From contig JAUWGS010000001.1 in the NCBI GenBank assembly GCA_030606285.1, positions 112,696 to 176,695 on the forward strand: a stretch of 64,000 bases of DNA, in the 5' to 3' direction. Origin of the DNA: Planctomycetales bacterium. GTDB lineage: Bacteria; 4484-113. The position numbers and the translations under genes are program-made. Shown here in pieces: positions 17,315 to 25,572 of the stretch (position 1 is its first letter; each line of letters starts with the position of its first letter). The notes under the pieces were generated by a model, which was not told where the DNA came from, made no database searches, and worked only from the letters and a program-made list of their open reading frames with translations.

Positions 17315-18838
17315 ATGGCATACGCATTTCTGAAAAGGCTTGGAATCGAAGACGTCAACCCCGGCGGCTTCGGCGGCAGGTGGCTCGGTCGCGGCAAGGA
17401 GCTTTCCGTGGTCACGCCCATTAATGGCAAGCGAATCGCATCGGTACGGCAGTGCACAGCGAAGGACTACGAGAAGATCGCCGCCGCGGCGCAGGAAGCG
17501 TTTGAGTACTGGCGCGAAGTGCCAGCGCCCAAGCGCGGCGAAGTCGTGCGCCAGCTTGGCCTGGAATTGCGCGAGCACAAGGAAGATCTCGGCAGGCTGG
17601 TCACGCTGGAGATGGGCAAGATCCTGCCGGAAGGTGTGGGCGAAGTCCAGGAGATGATTGACATCTGCGACTTCGCCGTCGGGCTTTCGCGGCAGCTTTA
17701 CGGCCTGACGATGCCTTCCGAGCGCGAAAGGCACTTCATGATGGAACAGTGGCATCCGCTGGGTGTGGTGAGCATCATCAGCGCGTTTAATTTCCCGGTC
17801 GCGGTCTGGGCGTGGAACGCTGCGATTGCGGCGGTATGCGGCGACTCGATGATCTGGAAGCCGGCGAGCAAAGCGCCACTTACTGCTATCGCTGTAACGA
17901 AGATCGCAGAGCGCGTGCTGAAGCGTAACAAGGTGCCGACGGCGCTGATGAGCCTGGTTGTAGGGCGCGGCGGGGATATCGGCGATGTGATGCTGGGAGA
18001 CGACCGGCTGAAGCTCGTTTCAATGACCGGTTCGACGAGAGTGGGGCATCACGTCGCGCAGGTCGTGGCGGCGCGCTTCGGACGCACGATTCTGGAGCTT
18101 GGTGGCAACAACGCAATCATCGTAACGCCCAGCGCGAATATAGATCTTGCGGTGCGAGCAATCCTGTTTGGCGCGGTGGGCACCGCAGGCCAGCGCTGCA
18201 CAACCACGCGTCGCATCATCGCTCACGAGTCGGTCAAGGACAAGCTGGTGAAGGCGCTTATGAAGGCATACAAGCAGGTGCCCATCGGCAACCCGCTGAA
18301 GAAAGGCACGCTGATGGGCCCGCTAGTGGATTCGGACGCCGTGGAGCTGATGTTTGCTGCCATTAAGCGCATCCAGGACGAGGGCGGGGAAGTTGTCTGC
18401 GGAGCCAGGAAGCTTAGCGGCAAGAAGTATCCCGGCGGCTGCTACGTGACGCCGTGCATCGTGGAGACGCCGAAGCAGCTTCCGCTGGTATGTGAGGAGA
18501 CGTTCGCGCCGATTCTCTACGTAATGTCGTATAAAACGTTGGACGAAGCCATCGCGCTGCACAACGGCGTGCCGCAGGGGCTTTCCAGCGCGATATTCAC
18601 CGACGACGTGAAGGAGGCGCAGCGGTTCCTGAGCGTTACCGGCTCCGATTGCGGTATCGCCAACGTAAATATCGGCACGAGCGGCGCGGAGATCGGCGGC
18701 GCGTTCGGCGGCGAGAAGGAAACCGGTGGCGGGCGCGAGAGCGGCTCCGACGCCTGGAAAGCCTATATGCGCCGCCAGACGAATACCGTCAACTGGAGCA
18801 CCGATTTGCCGCTTGCACAGGGGATTGAGTTCGGGTAG
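17315..18838 (+). CDS. ALDH7-type aldehyde dehydrogenase (alpha-aminoadipic semialdehyde dehydrogenase-like)
   Basis: 507 residues. Resembles ALDH7/AmaB, which oxidises L-2-aminoadipate 6-semialdehyde (in equilibrium with piperideine-6-carboxylate) in lysine catabolism. Motifs: SAFNFPVAVWAWN, cofactor GSTRVG, general base in LELGGNNAI, catalytic Cys in GTAGQRCTTTRR, and the C-terminal GGEKETGGGRESGSD typical of ALDH7. 17 bases after the SDR with a GGAGGG site. Its last 25 codons are echoed, with only synonymous changes, at 19352-19426 beyond the hicBA pair. Confidence 0.93.
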   Translation: MAYAFLKRLGIEDVNPGGFGGRWLGRGKELSVVTPINGKRIASVRQCTAKDYEKIAAAAQEAFEYWREVPAPKRGEVVRQLGLELREHKEDLGRLVTLEMGKILPEGVGEVQEMIDICDFAVGLSRQLYGLTMPSERERHFMMEQWHPLGVVSIISAFNFPVAVWAWNAAIAAVCGDSMIWKPASKAPLTAIAVTKIAERVLKRNKVPTALMSLVVGRGGDIGDVMLGDDRLKLVSMTGSTRVGHHVAQVVAARFGRTILELGGNNAIIVTPSANIDLAVRAILFGAVGTAGQRCTTTRRIIAHESVKDKLVKALMKAYKQVPIGNPLKKGTLMGPLVDSDAVELMFAAIKRIQDEGGEVVCGARKLSGKKYPGGCYVTPCIVETPKQLPLVCEETFAPILYVMSYKTLDEAIALHNGVPQGLSSAIFTDDVKEAQRFLSVTGSDCGIANVNIGTSGAEIGGAFGGEKETGGGRESGSDAWKAYMRRQTNTVNWSTDLPLAQGIEFG

Positions 18839-18863
18839 GGCATGAAAGGGCGAGTTGCTGCGG

Positions 18864-18869
18864 TATAAT
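18864..18869 (+). promoter_or_regulatory. -10 box of hicBA, leaderless
   Basis: Perfect TATAAT 8 bases before ATG 18878, with no ribosome-binding site between. -35 not evident. Confidence 0.5.
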
Positions 18870-18877
18870 GATGATTG

Positions 18878-19093
18878 ATGGCGCAAACGAGACAACTCAC
18901 AGCGGTTCTGTGGAAGGAAGAGGACATGTATGTGGCTCAGTGCCCGGAGATTGGCACGGTCAGCCAGGGCTATACCCAGGAAGAAGCGCTGGCTAATCTG
19001 AAGGAAGCTACAGAGCTTTATCTGGAAGAGTTCCCTTCCGCGAGCGGTGAGAAGCCGCAGCTAACGACTTTTGAGGTCTCCGTTCGTGCCTGA
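18878..19093 (+). CDS. hicB: HicB-like antitoxin
   Basis: 71 residues. Matches the partial-RNase-H-fold HicB domain: LTAVLWKEEDMYVAQCPE, then SQGYTQEEALANLKEATELYLEEF. In type II HicBA systems it binds and neutralises HicA. Start at ATG 18878 (a TTG one codon earlier is unlikely). No DNA-binding C-terminal helix-turn-helix is present. The stop overlaps the hicA start by 8 bases, so translation is coupled. Confidence 0.88.
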   Translation: MAQTRQLTAVLWKEEDMYVAQCPEIGTVSQGYTQEEALANLKEATELYLEEFPSASGEKPQLTTFEVSVRA

Positions 19094-19315
19094 GCTTCCG
19101 AAGCTCGCAGGCAAGAAGGTGATACGGGTTTTAGAGCGGCTTGGCTTCGCGCAAGTGCGTCAGCGTGGCAGCCATGTCATCCTCAAGAGAATAGCTCCCG
19201 AAGGTGCGCAAGGCTGCGTAGTTCCACTTCATCGAGAGATCAAGGGGGAACTCTTAAGGGTATCCTGCGCCAGGCCGGCATTACTCATGACGAGTTTCTT
19301 GGCGCCTTGAAGTGA
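19086..19315 (+). pseudogene. hicA: HicA-like mRNA interferase, frameshifted
   Basis: The N-terminal part (PELPKLAGKKVIRVLERLGF, RQRGSHVILKR, CVVPLHREIK) is a normal YcfA/HicA toxin with its catalytic His in GSHV. After HREIKG the frame breaks: the expected ending GILRQAGITHDEFLGALK is present in another frame and ends at 19315. The break is at the G-run 19244-19248; one extra G would restore a 76-residue HicA. As written the product would have an unrelated tail ending at 19310. Either a decayed toxin, a slippery-site event, or a sequencing/assembly error in a homopolymer. Confidence 0.8.
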
Positions 19316-19351
19316 CTATCCAGCCCTGCTATTGAGCCTGAGCGGAAGGTC

Positions 19352-19426
19352 TATATGCGCCGGCAAACAAACACTGTAAACTGGAGCACTGATTTGCCAC
19401 TTGCTCAGGGGATTGAGTTTGGGTAG
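19352..19426 (+). pseudogene. Remnant of an ALDH7 3' end
   Basis: These 25 codons (including stop) encode exactly the same peptide as the last 24 residues of the dehydrogenase ending at 18838 ([16 protein letters not shown]...). They differ at ten positions, all third-codon and all synonymous. Similarity fades just upstream (W to R, A to V). There is no open gene attached, so this is the tail of a lost, diverged copy. Confidence 0.85.
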
Positions 19427-19482
19427 TCTGCGGTTCTCCTCCTGTGCTATCATAATTCGTAAGACCTGTTTGGGGGGGCAGC

Positions 19483-19665
19483 ATGGAATCCAAGCGTGAG
19501 ATATGCCGAAATTGCCGGTACTTCGCGCCAGGGGTGCAGGACGGCGCGGAGATTGAGGGCGGTGCCAAGATGGGTGAATGCCTGAACCCGGAGAGCGATT
19601 ACGAACACCGCACTGTTGACGAGTCGTTTGGCTGTGACGCCTACGAAGCGTGCGGTGAAGACTGA
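19483..19665 (+). CDS. Small cysteine-rich protein, probable metal binding
   Basis: 60 residues. Four cysteines arranged as CRNC, GEC and SFGC suggest a small zinc- or iron-binding fold; the acidic remainder has no known catalytic motif. It begins after a G-rich GGGGGGGCAGC site. Function unknown. It lies between the ALDH7 remnant and hutI on the same strand. Confidence 0.6.
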   Translation: MESKREICRNCRYFAPGVQDGAEIEGGAKMGECLNPESDYEHRTVDESFGCDAYEACGED

Positions 19666-19682
19666 CGCGAGCGCGGATTTGC

Positions 19683-19688
19683 TAAAAT
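19683..19688 (+). promoter_or_regulatory. -10 box of hutI, leaderless
   Basis: TAAAAT 7 bases before the GTG at 19696; no Shine-Dalgarno. Confidence 0.45.
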
Positions 19689-19695
19689 AGCGTCC

Positions 19696-20994
19696 GTGAT
19701 CAAGCTTCTTCTGCGGACCCGGGGACCGATTCTCACGCTTCGCGAGCCATATCACGCTCCCAAGCGCCAGGAAGCTCTGTGCGACCTGAACATCATATTC
19801 GGTGGGTTCGTAGGGATTGATAGTGACTCCGGCAAGATAAACTACCTGTCGCAGCATCCGCCTGAAAAGTCCCTCATGAACAGCAGGTGCGTCGAGTTGG
19901 ACGCAGGCTCACGAGTCATCATGCCCGGGTTCGTGGATTGCCACAATCATCTTCTGTGGGCCGGTTCGCGCGCTCACGAGTTCTTTGCCCGCTGCATGGG
20001 AGTAACCTACCACGAAATTGCTGAAGCTGGCGGCGGCATCGCATACACGCGCCAGAAGACGCTTGACGCGACCGAGAATGAGCTGCTCGAAGTAGGCCGC
20101 AGACACCTAAGGCTGCTGGCAGACCATGGAGTTACTACGGTTGAGGCCAAGAGCGGCTATGCGCTGACGCGAGAGGGAGAGCTTCGCACGCTTCGCGCCT
20201 TTGCCAAATTGCAGAATGAGTTCGCGGGCACGATTGTGCCGACATACCTTGGCGGGCACCTGATACCACCGGAGTTTGCTGCAAGCCGCGAGGCATACGT
20301 GGACGAAGTGATACAGACACTCCCGGTGGTTCGCCAGGAGGGGCTTGCTGAATTCTGCGATGTGTTTGTGGACCCGCTTGCACTGACCAAGGAAGAGGGT
20401 AGGAGGATACTCCTGGCTGCGAAGGAGCATGGTTTTCTGCTCAAGCTGCACGCGGATGAGTTTGGCGATGATGGCACCAGCGCGATGGGCGTGGAGCTTG
20501 GCGCGATGTCCGTGGACCATCTTGCGGGCATCGGCAGCGAAACCATCAGGAAGATTGCAGAGTCGGGAACTATCGCTGTGCTTCTGCCTGCAACAATGTT
20601 CTTTACACAGACGGCGCTTGACGCTCCAGTGCGCGAGCTCATTGACGCCGGCGCGGCCGTGGCTCTGGCCACAGACCTGAATCCGGGAAGCAGTCTGGTG
20701 TTCGATCCTTCATTTGTGCTGACGCTGGCGGGCCTGCGGCTGGGTATGGCATGCGACGAGGCGATTAACGCGCACATCAAGAATGCAGCGTTCGCCATTG
20801 GCCGGGGATACACCAAGGGATCGCTTGCCCCCGGAATGGACGCCGACATCGTGGTTCTGGATACAGGTGACTACCGGGAGCTAGGCTACTACATCGGTGC
20901 TGATAACATAGACGTGGTTATCGCTCGTGGGCGCTTCTTGAAGCGAGACGGCTGTCTGACGGGCACTCTTGCGGGCGAGGCTGTGCTGGAGTGA
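19696..20994 (+). CDS. hutI: Imidazolonepropionase
   Basis: 432 residues. Hydrolyses 4-imidazolone-5-propionate to N-formimidoyl-L-glutamate, the third step of histidine degradation. Amidohydrolase metal ligands: FVDCHNHLLWAG near the N-terminus, VEAKSGYAL, LKLHADEFGDDG, and VALATDLNPGSS near the C-terminal third. GTG start set by the -10 box 7 bases upstream. It pairs with the cyclodeaminase gene 35 bases downstream; hutH, hutU and the formimidoyltransferase are not in the window. Confidence 0.95.
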   Translation: MIKLLLRTRGPILTLREPYHAPKRQEALCDLNIIFGGFVGIDSDSGKINYLSQHPPEKSLMNSRCVELDAGSRVIMPGFVDCHNHLLWAGSRAHEFFARCMGVTYHEIAEAGGGIAYTRQKTLDATENELLEVGRRHLRLLADHGVTTVEAKSGYALTREGELRTLRAFAKLQNEFAGTIVPTYLGGHLIPPEFAASREAYVDEVIQTLPVVRQEGLAEFCDVFVDPLALTKEEGRRILLAAKEHGFLLKLHADEFGDDGTSAMGVELGAMSVDHLAGIGSETIRKIAESGTIAVLLPATMFFTQTALDAPVRELIDAGAAVALATDLNPGSSLVFDPSFVLTLAGLRLGMACDEAINAHIKNAAFAIGRGYTKGSLAPGMDADIVVLDTGDYRELGYYIGADNIDVVIARGRFLKRDGCLTGTLAGEAVLE

Positions 20995-21029
20995 ATTGGG
21001 ACCGTACTGTTCGATATTAGGAGGGAACC

Positions 21030-21641
21030 GTGCTCAGGGATTTGGGTTTTGTTGAGTTGCTTGATGAGATATCTTCCAAAAAGCCAGCGCCTGGCGGCGG
21101 GAGCGCTGCGGGAGTCGCGGGGGCAGCAGGCTGTTCTCTGGTGATGATGGTCTGTAACCTGACCATCGGGAAGAAAAAGTACGCCGGCGTGCGCGAAGAA
21201 GTGGAAGATGTTCTGAAGGAGGCCGAGGAATTGCGCGGTCGGTTCCTTATCCTGATTGATGAGGACACGGACGCTTTCATGCACCTGTTCGAGTTCTTTA
21301 AGCTCAAGGAGATGACGCCGGAGCAGGAATCCGGAATGAAAGCAGCTGAAGCTGAAGCCATCGCGGTTCCTCAGCGGACGATGGTCGCAGCGCTTGCGGC
21401 GATGAAAGCCACAGCTAATCTGGCTCCGATCGGGAACAAAAACGCCATCTCTGATGTCGGCGTAGCGGTGCATTTCCTTCACACAGCTTTCCGCGGCGGG
21501 GAGCTGAACGTGCTGATCAACCTTTCCGGAAGGGACGAGCTCGAGCGGCGCAAGTACGAGGAGTGGCTGACTGAGATGAACACCAAGTTCGATGGCGCGT
21601 ATCAATTAGCTCTGGATGCGGTTCAGAAGAGGATGGGCTAG
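21030..21641 (+). CDS. fchA: Formimidoyltetrahydrofolate cyclodeaminase
   Basis: 203 residues, the all-helical cyclodeaminase family. Converts 5-formimidoyl-THF to 5,10-methenyl-THF plus ammonia, so it recovers the one-carbon unit of histidine. The hallmark KPAPGGGSAAGVAGA lies at 18-32 and DEDTDAF at about 71. GTG start after GGAGGG. With hutI it implies histidine is broken down through formimidoylglutamate and folate. Confidence 0.9.
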   Translation: MLRDLGFVELLDEISSKKPAPGGGSAAGVAGAAGCSLVMMVCNLTIGKKKYAGVREEVEDVLKEAEELRGRFLILIDEDTDAFMHLFEFFKLKEMTPEQESGMKAAEAEAIAVPQRTMVAALAAMKATANLAPIGNKNAISDVGVAVHFLHTAFRGGELNVLINLSGRDELERRKYEEWLTEMNTKFDGAYQLALDAVQKRMG

Positions 21642-21668
21642 GGCGGTCAGGGCTCTGCGGAGTTCCCC

Positions 21669-22751
21669 TTAGCGCCAGGGGCGCTGTCCGAAGTGCTCAA
21701 AACCCTCATTCTTGATGGCGATACGCTTGCCGCGGTGGAAAGCGAGAATGCCGTTCTCATGGGCTACGGCAGTGCCGATGGGGATTACTCCCCGGGGCAA
21801 GAGACGATGCGCCTTTTCTGTATCTGCAGCGTGTATCGTGAAGAGCAGCTCGAAATCCTCTTCGGCTGAGAATACGATGTCTGCCAGCCTGCGGGGGTTG
21901 AGTTGTCCGCAGTATTGGCGGACCTCGCGATGCAGGAGTCTGGATGAGAGTTCTACCTTGAAGCCAACATGCGATTCCTCTGCCAGCAGCTTGAGTGATC
22001 GCGCCAGTGAGTCGGATAGGTCAATGCAGCTCGTCGCAAGGCCCGCTTCAGCCATCTTTCGTCCCAGAGCCAAGCGTGCGCGAGGTTCAAGGAGCCTCTT
22101 CACTGAGTGGGAATACCGCCCAAGTTCTGCGCTACTGACCCTTCCTTTCCTGTGGCCTTCCAGGAGCTTCAGTCCGAGAGACGCCAGGCCCAGCGTTCCG
22201 GAGACGCACAGCACATCGCCAGCCTTTGCCCCGCTGCGAAGCATCGTCCTGCGGTGGTTGATCCGACCGATCAGTGCTGCGGATATGGTGAAATCGCGGG
22301 CTGCTGTGAGGTCGCCGCCGAATATTGTGAATTTATATCGTTGCATCGACCGTCGCAGTCCCCTGGTCAAGCTCGTCAGGAATTCTCTAACGGCATAGCG
22401 TTTCGGTAACCCGACGTGCACGAGTGCGCCCAGTGGTGACGCTCCCATCGCAGCCAGATCGGACACGTTAACCGCCATACACTTAGCGGCCACCTGATCA
22501 GGCTTGCCGTAGTCCAGGCGGAAATGGACGTTTTCAATCATCGCGTCCTGAGTAAAGACGAGAGAATCAGCTCGATTTCCAAGCATAATCTTCTTGCCAG
22601 CAGCGTATGTTGCGAAGTCCTTCGGCAGAAGCGGCATAACCGCAGCGTCGTCGGTGTTCCCCGCAAGGTTCAGCGGATGCGGATACGTCAGGCCGAGCTC
22701 TTCGCGGAAGAGCTCCAAGATCTTTAATTCACTGAGTGTCTTGTTGCTCAC
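21669..22751 (-). CDS. thiL: Thiamine-monophosphate kinase
   Basis: 360 residues. Phosphorylates thiamine monophosphate to the active TPP. PurM-like fold: NTDDAAVM near residue 31, QDAMIENVHFRLDY, NVSDLAAMGASPLGALV, FGGDLTAA, and DLSDSLA in the C-terminal half match ThiL. GTG start overlaps the stop of the upstream cyclophilin gene by four bases. Last gene of the ech-holA-ppi-thiL run. The product's cofactor is needed by the KorAB enzyme encoded at 58949-61083. Confidence 0.9.
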   Translation of the reverse strand: MSNKTLSELKILELFREELGLTYPHPLNLAGNTDDAAVMPLLPKDFATYAAGKKIMLGNRADSLVFTQDAMIENVHFRLDYGKPDQVAAKCMAVNVSDLAAMGASPLGALVHVGLPKRYAVREFLTSLTRGLRRSMQRYKFTIFGGDLTAARDFTISAALIGRINHRRTMLRSGAKAGDVLCVSGTLGLASLGLKLLEGHRKGRVSSAELGRYSHSVKRLLEPRARLALGRKMAEAGLATSCIDLSDSLARSLKLLAEESHVGFKVELSSRLLHREVRQYCGQLNPRRLADIVFSAEEDFELLFTIHAADTEKAHRLLPRGVIPIGTAVAHENGILAFHRGKRIAIKNEGFEHFGQRPWR

Positions 22752-23620
22752 AGACTGGGATCCATATCGCGCTCTATGATCTGAGCGTTACCGATTTCAT
22801 CACCCACTCTCAGGCTGCGCACGACATCCTGGCCATGCACAACCTGAGCCATTACTGTGAAACCGTAGTTCAGTTCGTCCAGCCTGCGGTTGTCCCTCAG
22901 ATTGATGAAGAACTGGCAGGACGCCGAATCCGGGGCGTCAGGCTTGGCGAATGAAATAGTCATGTCAGTGTTCTCAGAAAGGCAGGGCTCATCTACAATC
23001 GTTATCTGCGCAAGCTCAGCCTTCCTTGGATCATCAGGGTACAGCGGTGTTCCGCTTTGGTCAGAGACCAGGCCCATCTGGACTAAGTCGCTGCGCGCAT
23101 AGCGGTGTATCACAATCCCATCATAAAAGCCCTCGCGGATGAGCATTATGAAATGGGGAGCGGATTGTGGCGCGATTTCGGGGTAGATGGCAATGATGAA
23201 ACTCCCCTTGTTTGTCTCAAACATGGCTTTGACGATATGGCTCATTCGCGATGGCAGTTGTGACGCAGGTATCCTCTCGATTTCTTCATCAGCATCCTGT
23301 GATTCATCTACGGTTTCATCCTCCGGTGAATCATCGGGCTGCTCGCTCTCTGGGGGTGCATCTTCCGCAGATTCCTGCTCTTCTCCCGATGAGTCATCGG
23401 TTGCTTCATCATCTTGCGGCACGTCTCCCTGTTCCGTCTCTGGAAGCTCGGAACTTTCAGTGCCCGTGGCCGACGATACCCCTTCAGCCACCATCACTGC
23501 ACTTCCCTCAGCAATGCCCTCGGCGGGAGTGTAGACCTTCTTTTCCGCTGAAGTCTGCCGGCAAGCTACAAGCAAGAGCGCTGCCACTACCAGGAGAACA
23601 GAGAACCAGACTATTCGCAT
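22748..23620 (-). CDS. Cyclophilin-type peptidyl-prolyl isomerase lipoprotein
   Basis: 290 residues. A lipobox LLLVAC ends the signal peptide, so the protein is lipid-anchored outside the cytoplasm. A long Glu/Ser/Asp-rich spacer (about 30-110) reaches to a cyclophilin domain (about 125-285) with FETNKGSF, GFYDGIVIHR and CQFFINL. The active-site Arg is retained in HRYARSD, but the usual FHRVI reads IHRYA, so activity may be low. Likely an envelope folding factor. Confidence 0.88.
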   Translation of the reverse strand: MRIVWFSVLLVVAALLLVACRQTSAEKKVYTPAEGIAEGSAVMVAEGVSSATGTESSELPETEQGDVPQDDEATDDSSGEEQESAEDAPPESEQPDDSPEDETVDESQDADEEIERIPASQLPSRMSHIVKAMFETNKGSFIIAIYPEIAPQSAPHFIMLIREGFYDGIVIHRYARSDLVQMGLVSDQSGTPLYPDDPRKAELAQITIVDEPCLSENTDMTISFAKPDAPDSASCQFFINLRDNRRLDELNYGFTVMAQVVHGQDVVRSLRVGDEIGNAQIIERDMDPSL

Positions 23621-23653
23621 AGTATCACCTCACAACGATTCTACCGCAGAGCA

Positions 23654-24628
23654 TCACAATGCAGAGAGCTGCTTCAGCAACAGTAGCACCAAGTTCCGTT
23701 CCGCCTGCTGAGATGAGTGGCCCAGAATCCGGTTCGTGCGCTGGCGGAATTCGGCATCTGTTATTAGCGTAAGCGCCCTAATGATAGCGGGTGCGCTCCA
23801 GCGGGCGGCTGCCGCCGCGAGTTTCTGTTGCACGAAACGGTGCATCCCTTTGAACTCCGGGCGAGAACGGTGCTGAGGATCGGTGCGAATGGCCAGGAGC
23901 CGCTGAAAACCTCGATAGAGGTCGGAGAACAGCCTGCCACCTGTTTCCTGCCGGCGGAATACGTCCTGCGCGAGTGAGAACGCTTTCTTGTCGCGAGCCA
24001 GCGCAGTATCCACCAGTTCCCGGATGCCGTGGCCCAGTGTGCGGGTCAGGACGAAGCTGAATACTTCCTCACGCACGGGAACTTCCACGTCCGATTGCCT
24101 GAGGAGAGAGAGCTTCATGAGTTCGCTGTCCATCATGGATGGCAGCTGAAGGCAGGCTTCCGCGAGTCTGTCGGCCTGTGATGAGTTCAGCTTCAAGCCG
24201 TGACGCTTCAAGGCCCGGGTTACTGCCCATTCTCGAAGCGCCCTTCCCTTGAGCGCTATTTCCTTTGTGATATCTGCGGCTTTTTCAAGTTGCTTTCGGA
24301 GTGCGCTGGAGCGGAAATCTGATGCCTTCCTATAGTCGCCGCCGAAATAGGTGTTCTGGGAGAGTATGAGTGTAGTTTCCTGAGGGATGCGGGCACACAA
24401 GTCCGTCAATCGCGAGACGGTTCGTTTTCCCCTGGGAAGATGCGCCACATCCTTGAGCCATACAGCCCGTGTCTCGGTGAAAAGGCTCGCGGTGGTCAGC
24501 CGGTGCTCGAAATCAGCCAGGTTCAGGTCCTGACCGTAGAAGATCTCAAGGTCGGTACTGCGCGAAGCCTTCTCAGCCTCCTCGCGGAGGAGAAGGTCAT
24601 CCTGGCTTGTGAAGAAGTATGACGGCAC
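23654..24628 (-). CDS. holA: DNA polymerase III delta subunit
   Basis: 324 residues. The clamp-loader subunit that opens the beta clamp. Recognised by the family layout: N-terminal FTSQDDLLLREEAEKA, then WLKDVAHLPRGKR, SFVLTRTLG and the C-terminal LFSDLYRGFQRLLAIR and HSSQQAERNLVLLLLKQL. Sequence conservation in this family is low but the order and length fit. GTG start, nine bases after the enoyl-CoA hydratase stop. Confidence 0.82.
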   Translation of the reverse strand: MPSYFFTSQDDLLLREEAEKASRSTDLEIFYGQDLNLADFEHRLTTASLFTETRAVWLKDVAHLPRGKRTVSRLTDLCARIPQETTLILSQNTYFGGDYRKASDFRSSALRKQLEKAADITKEIALKGRALREWAVTRALKRHGLKLNSSQADRLAEACLQLPSMMDSELMKLSLLRQSDVEVPVREEVFSFVLTRTLGHGIRELVDTALARDKKAFSLAQDVFRRQETGGRLFSDLYRGFQRLLAIRTDPQHRSRPEFKGMHRFVQQKLAAAAARWSAPAIIRALTLITDAEFRQRTNRILGHSSQQAERNLVLLLLKQLSAL

Positions 24629-24636
24629 TATTTTGC

Positions 24637-25431
24637 CTATGTGGTGAACTTCGGTTTACGCTTTTCGAGAAAGGCTTTTACACCCTCTTCACGGTCAGGG
24701 CTGTTCCATAACAAGCCGAAAGTCTCACTCTCTAACCGCAAGGCATCGAGCAGTGGTATGCGTCCGCCCTGGGTCACAGTACGTTTGGCGATGCGCAGCG
24801 CGTCACCGCTTTTCCCCTCGAACACTGAGAGGAACTTTCGGGCGCCATCCATCAGCTCATCCGGCTCGAATACGTCAGAGACAAGGCCCCATTCGAGCGC
24901 TGTTTTCGCACTGATGGGCTCGCCGGAGAGGATCATCCAGAGCGCTCGCTCCTGGCCGATGATCCGTTGGAGTCGCTGGGTGCCGCCCCAGCCTGGCATT
25001 GCGCCCAGATTGATCTCGGGCAAGCCCAGGCGCGCCTTGGCGCTTGCGACGCGAAAGTTGCAGGCGAGGGATATTTCGAGACCGCCTCCGAGCGCAAAGC
25101 CGTTAATCGCTGCCAGCGTGATATATGGCGCATCTTCGAGCATAGTGAACACTCGCTGACCCAGTGCGGAGAAATCCCGTGCTGCGGCAGAATCCAGATG
25201 CGGGAACTGCCCGGTGATATCCGCGCCGGTTGAGAACACCTTCTGGCCAGCTGCGGTCAGTATCAGTGCTCTGATCTCGCGATTCTGCTCGTAATGCTCA
25301 AGCAGCTCCGCGAGTGCCATAACCAGGGCGGGACCGAAAGAGTTGTACTTATCGTCTTCTTTGTCGATGGTGATTGTCAACTGGCGCGACTGTTTGTCGA
25401 AATCCACCTTGAAGAATCTGCTAACGTTCAT
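24637..25431 (-). CDS. Enoyl-CoA hydratase/isomerase family protein
   Basis: 264 residues, crotonase fold. The oxyanion-hole segments FSTGADITG and NGFALGGGLEISLACN are intact; the active-site Glu of hydratases is found in LPEINLGAMPGWGGTQRL. Likely hydrates crotonyl-CoA-type substrates, which would pair with Hbd (11162-12004). Good GAGGGGG site before ATG 25431. It starts the minus-strand run with holA, the cyclophilin and thiL. Confidence 0.9.
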   Translation of the reverse strand: MNVSRFFKVDFDKQSRQLTITIDKEDDKYNSFGPALVMALAELLEHYEQNREIRALILTAAGQKVFSTGADITGQFPHLDSAAARDFSALGQRVFTMLEDAPYITLAAINGFALGGGLEISLACNFRVASAKARLGLPEINLGAMPGWGGTQRLQRIIGQERALWMILSGEPISAKTALEWGLVSDVFEPDELMDGARKFLSVFEGKSGDALRIAKRTVTQGGRIPLLDALRLESETFGLLWNSPDREEGVKAFLEKRKPKFTT

Positions 25432-25557
25432 AAGCCCCCTCTGTTGATTAACAATCTTATCACTTACCCCTTGCGACGCGAAGTGGGAGAGAAAACAAAG
25501 CTGCGGTGAACCTTCAGTGCTGGTTTCGCATCATACAGATGTGCGTCGAATACCTGT

Positions 25558-25563
25558 TAGAAT
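25558..25563 (+). promoter_or_regulatory. -10 box of the DUF2993-like gene, leaderless
   Basis: TAGAAT 9 bases before ATG 25573; no ribosome-binding site. Confidence 0.4.
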
Positions 25564-25572
25564 GGTGAAGCG

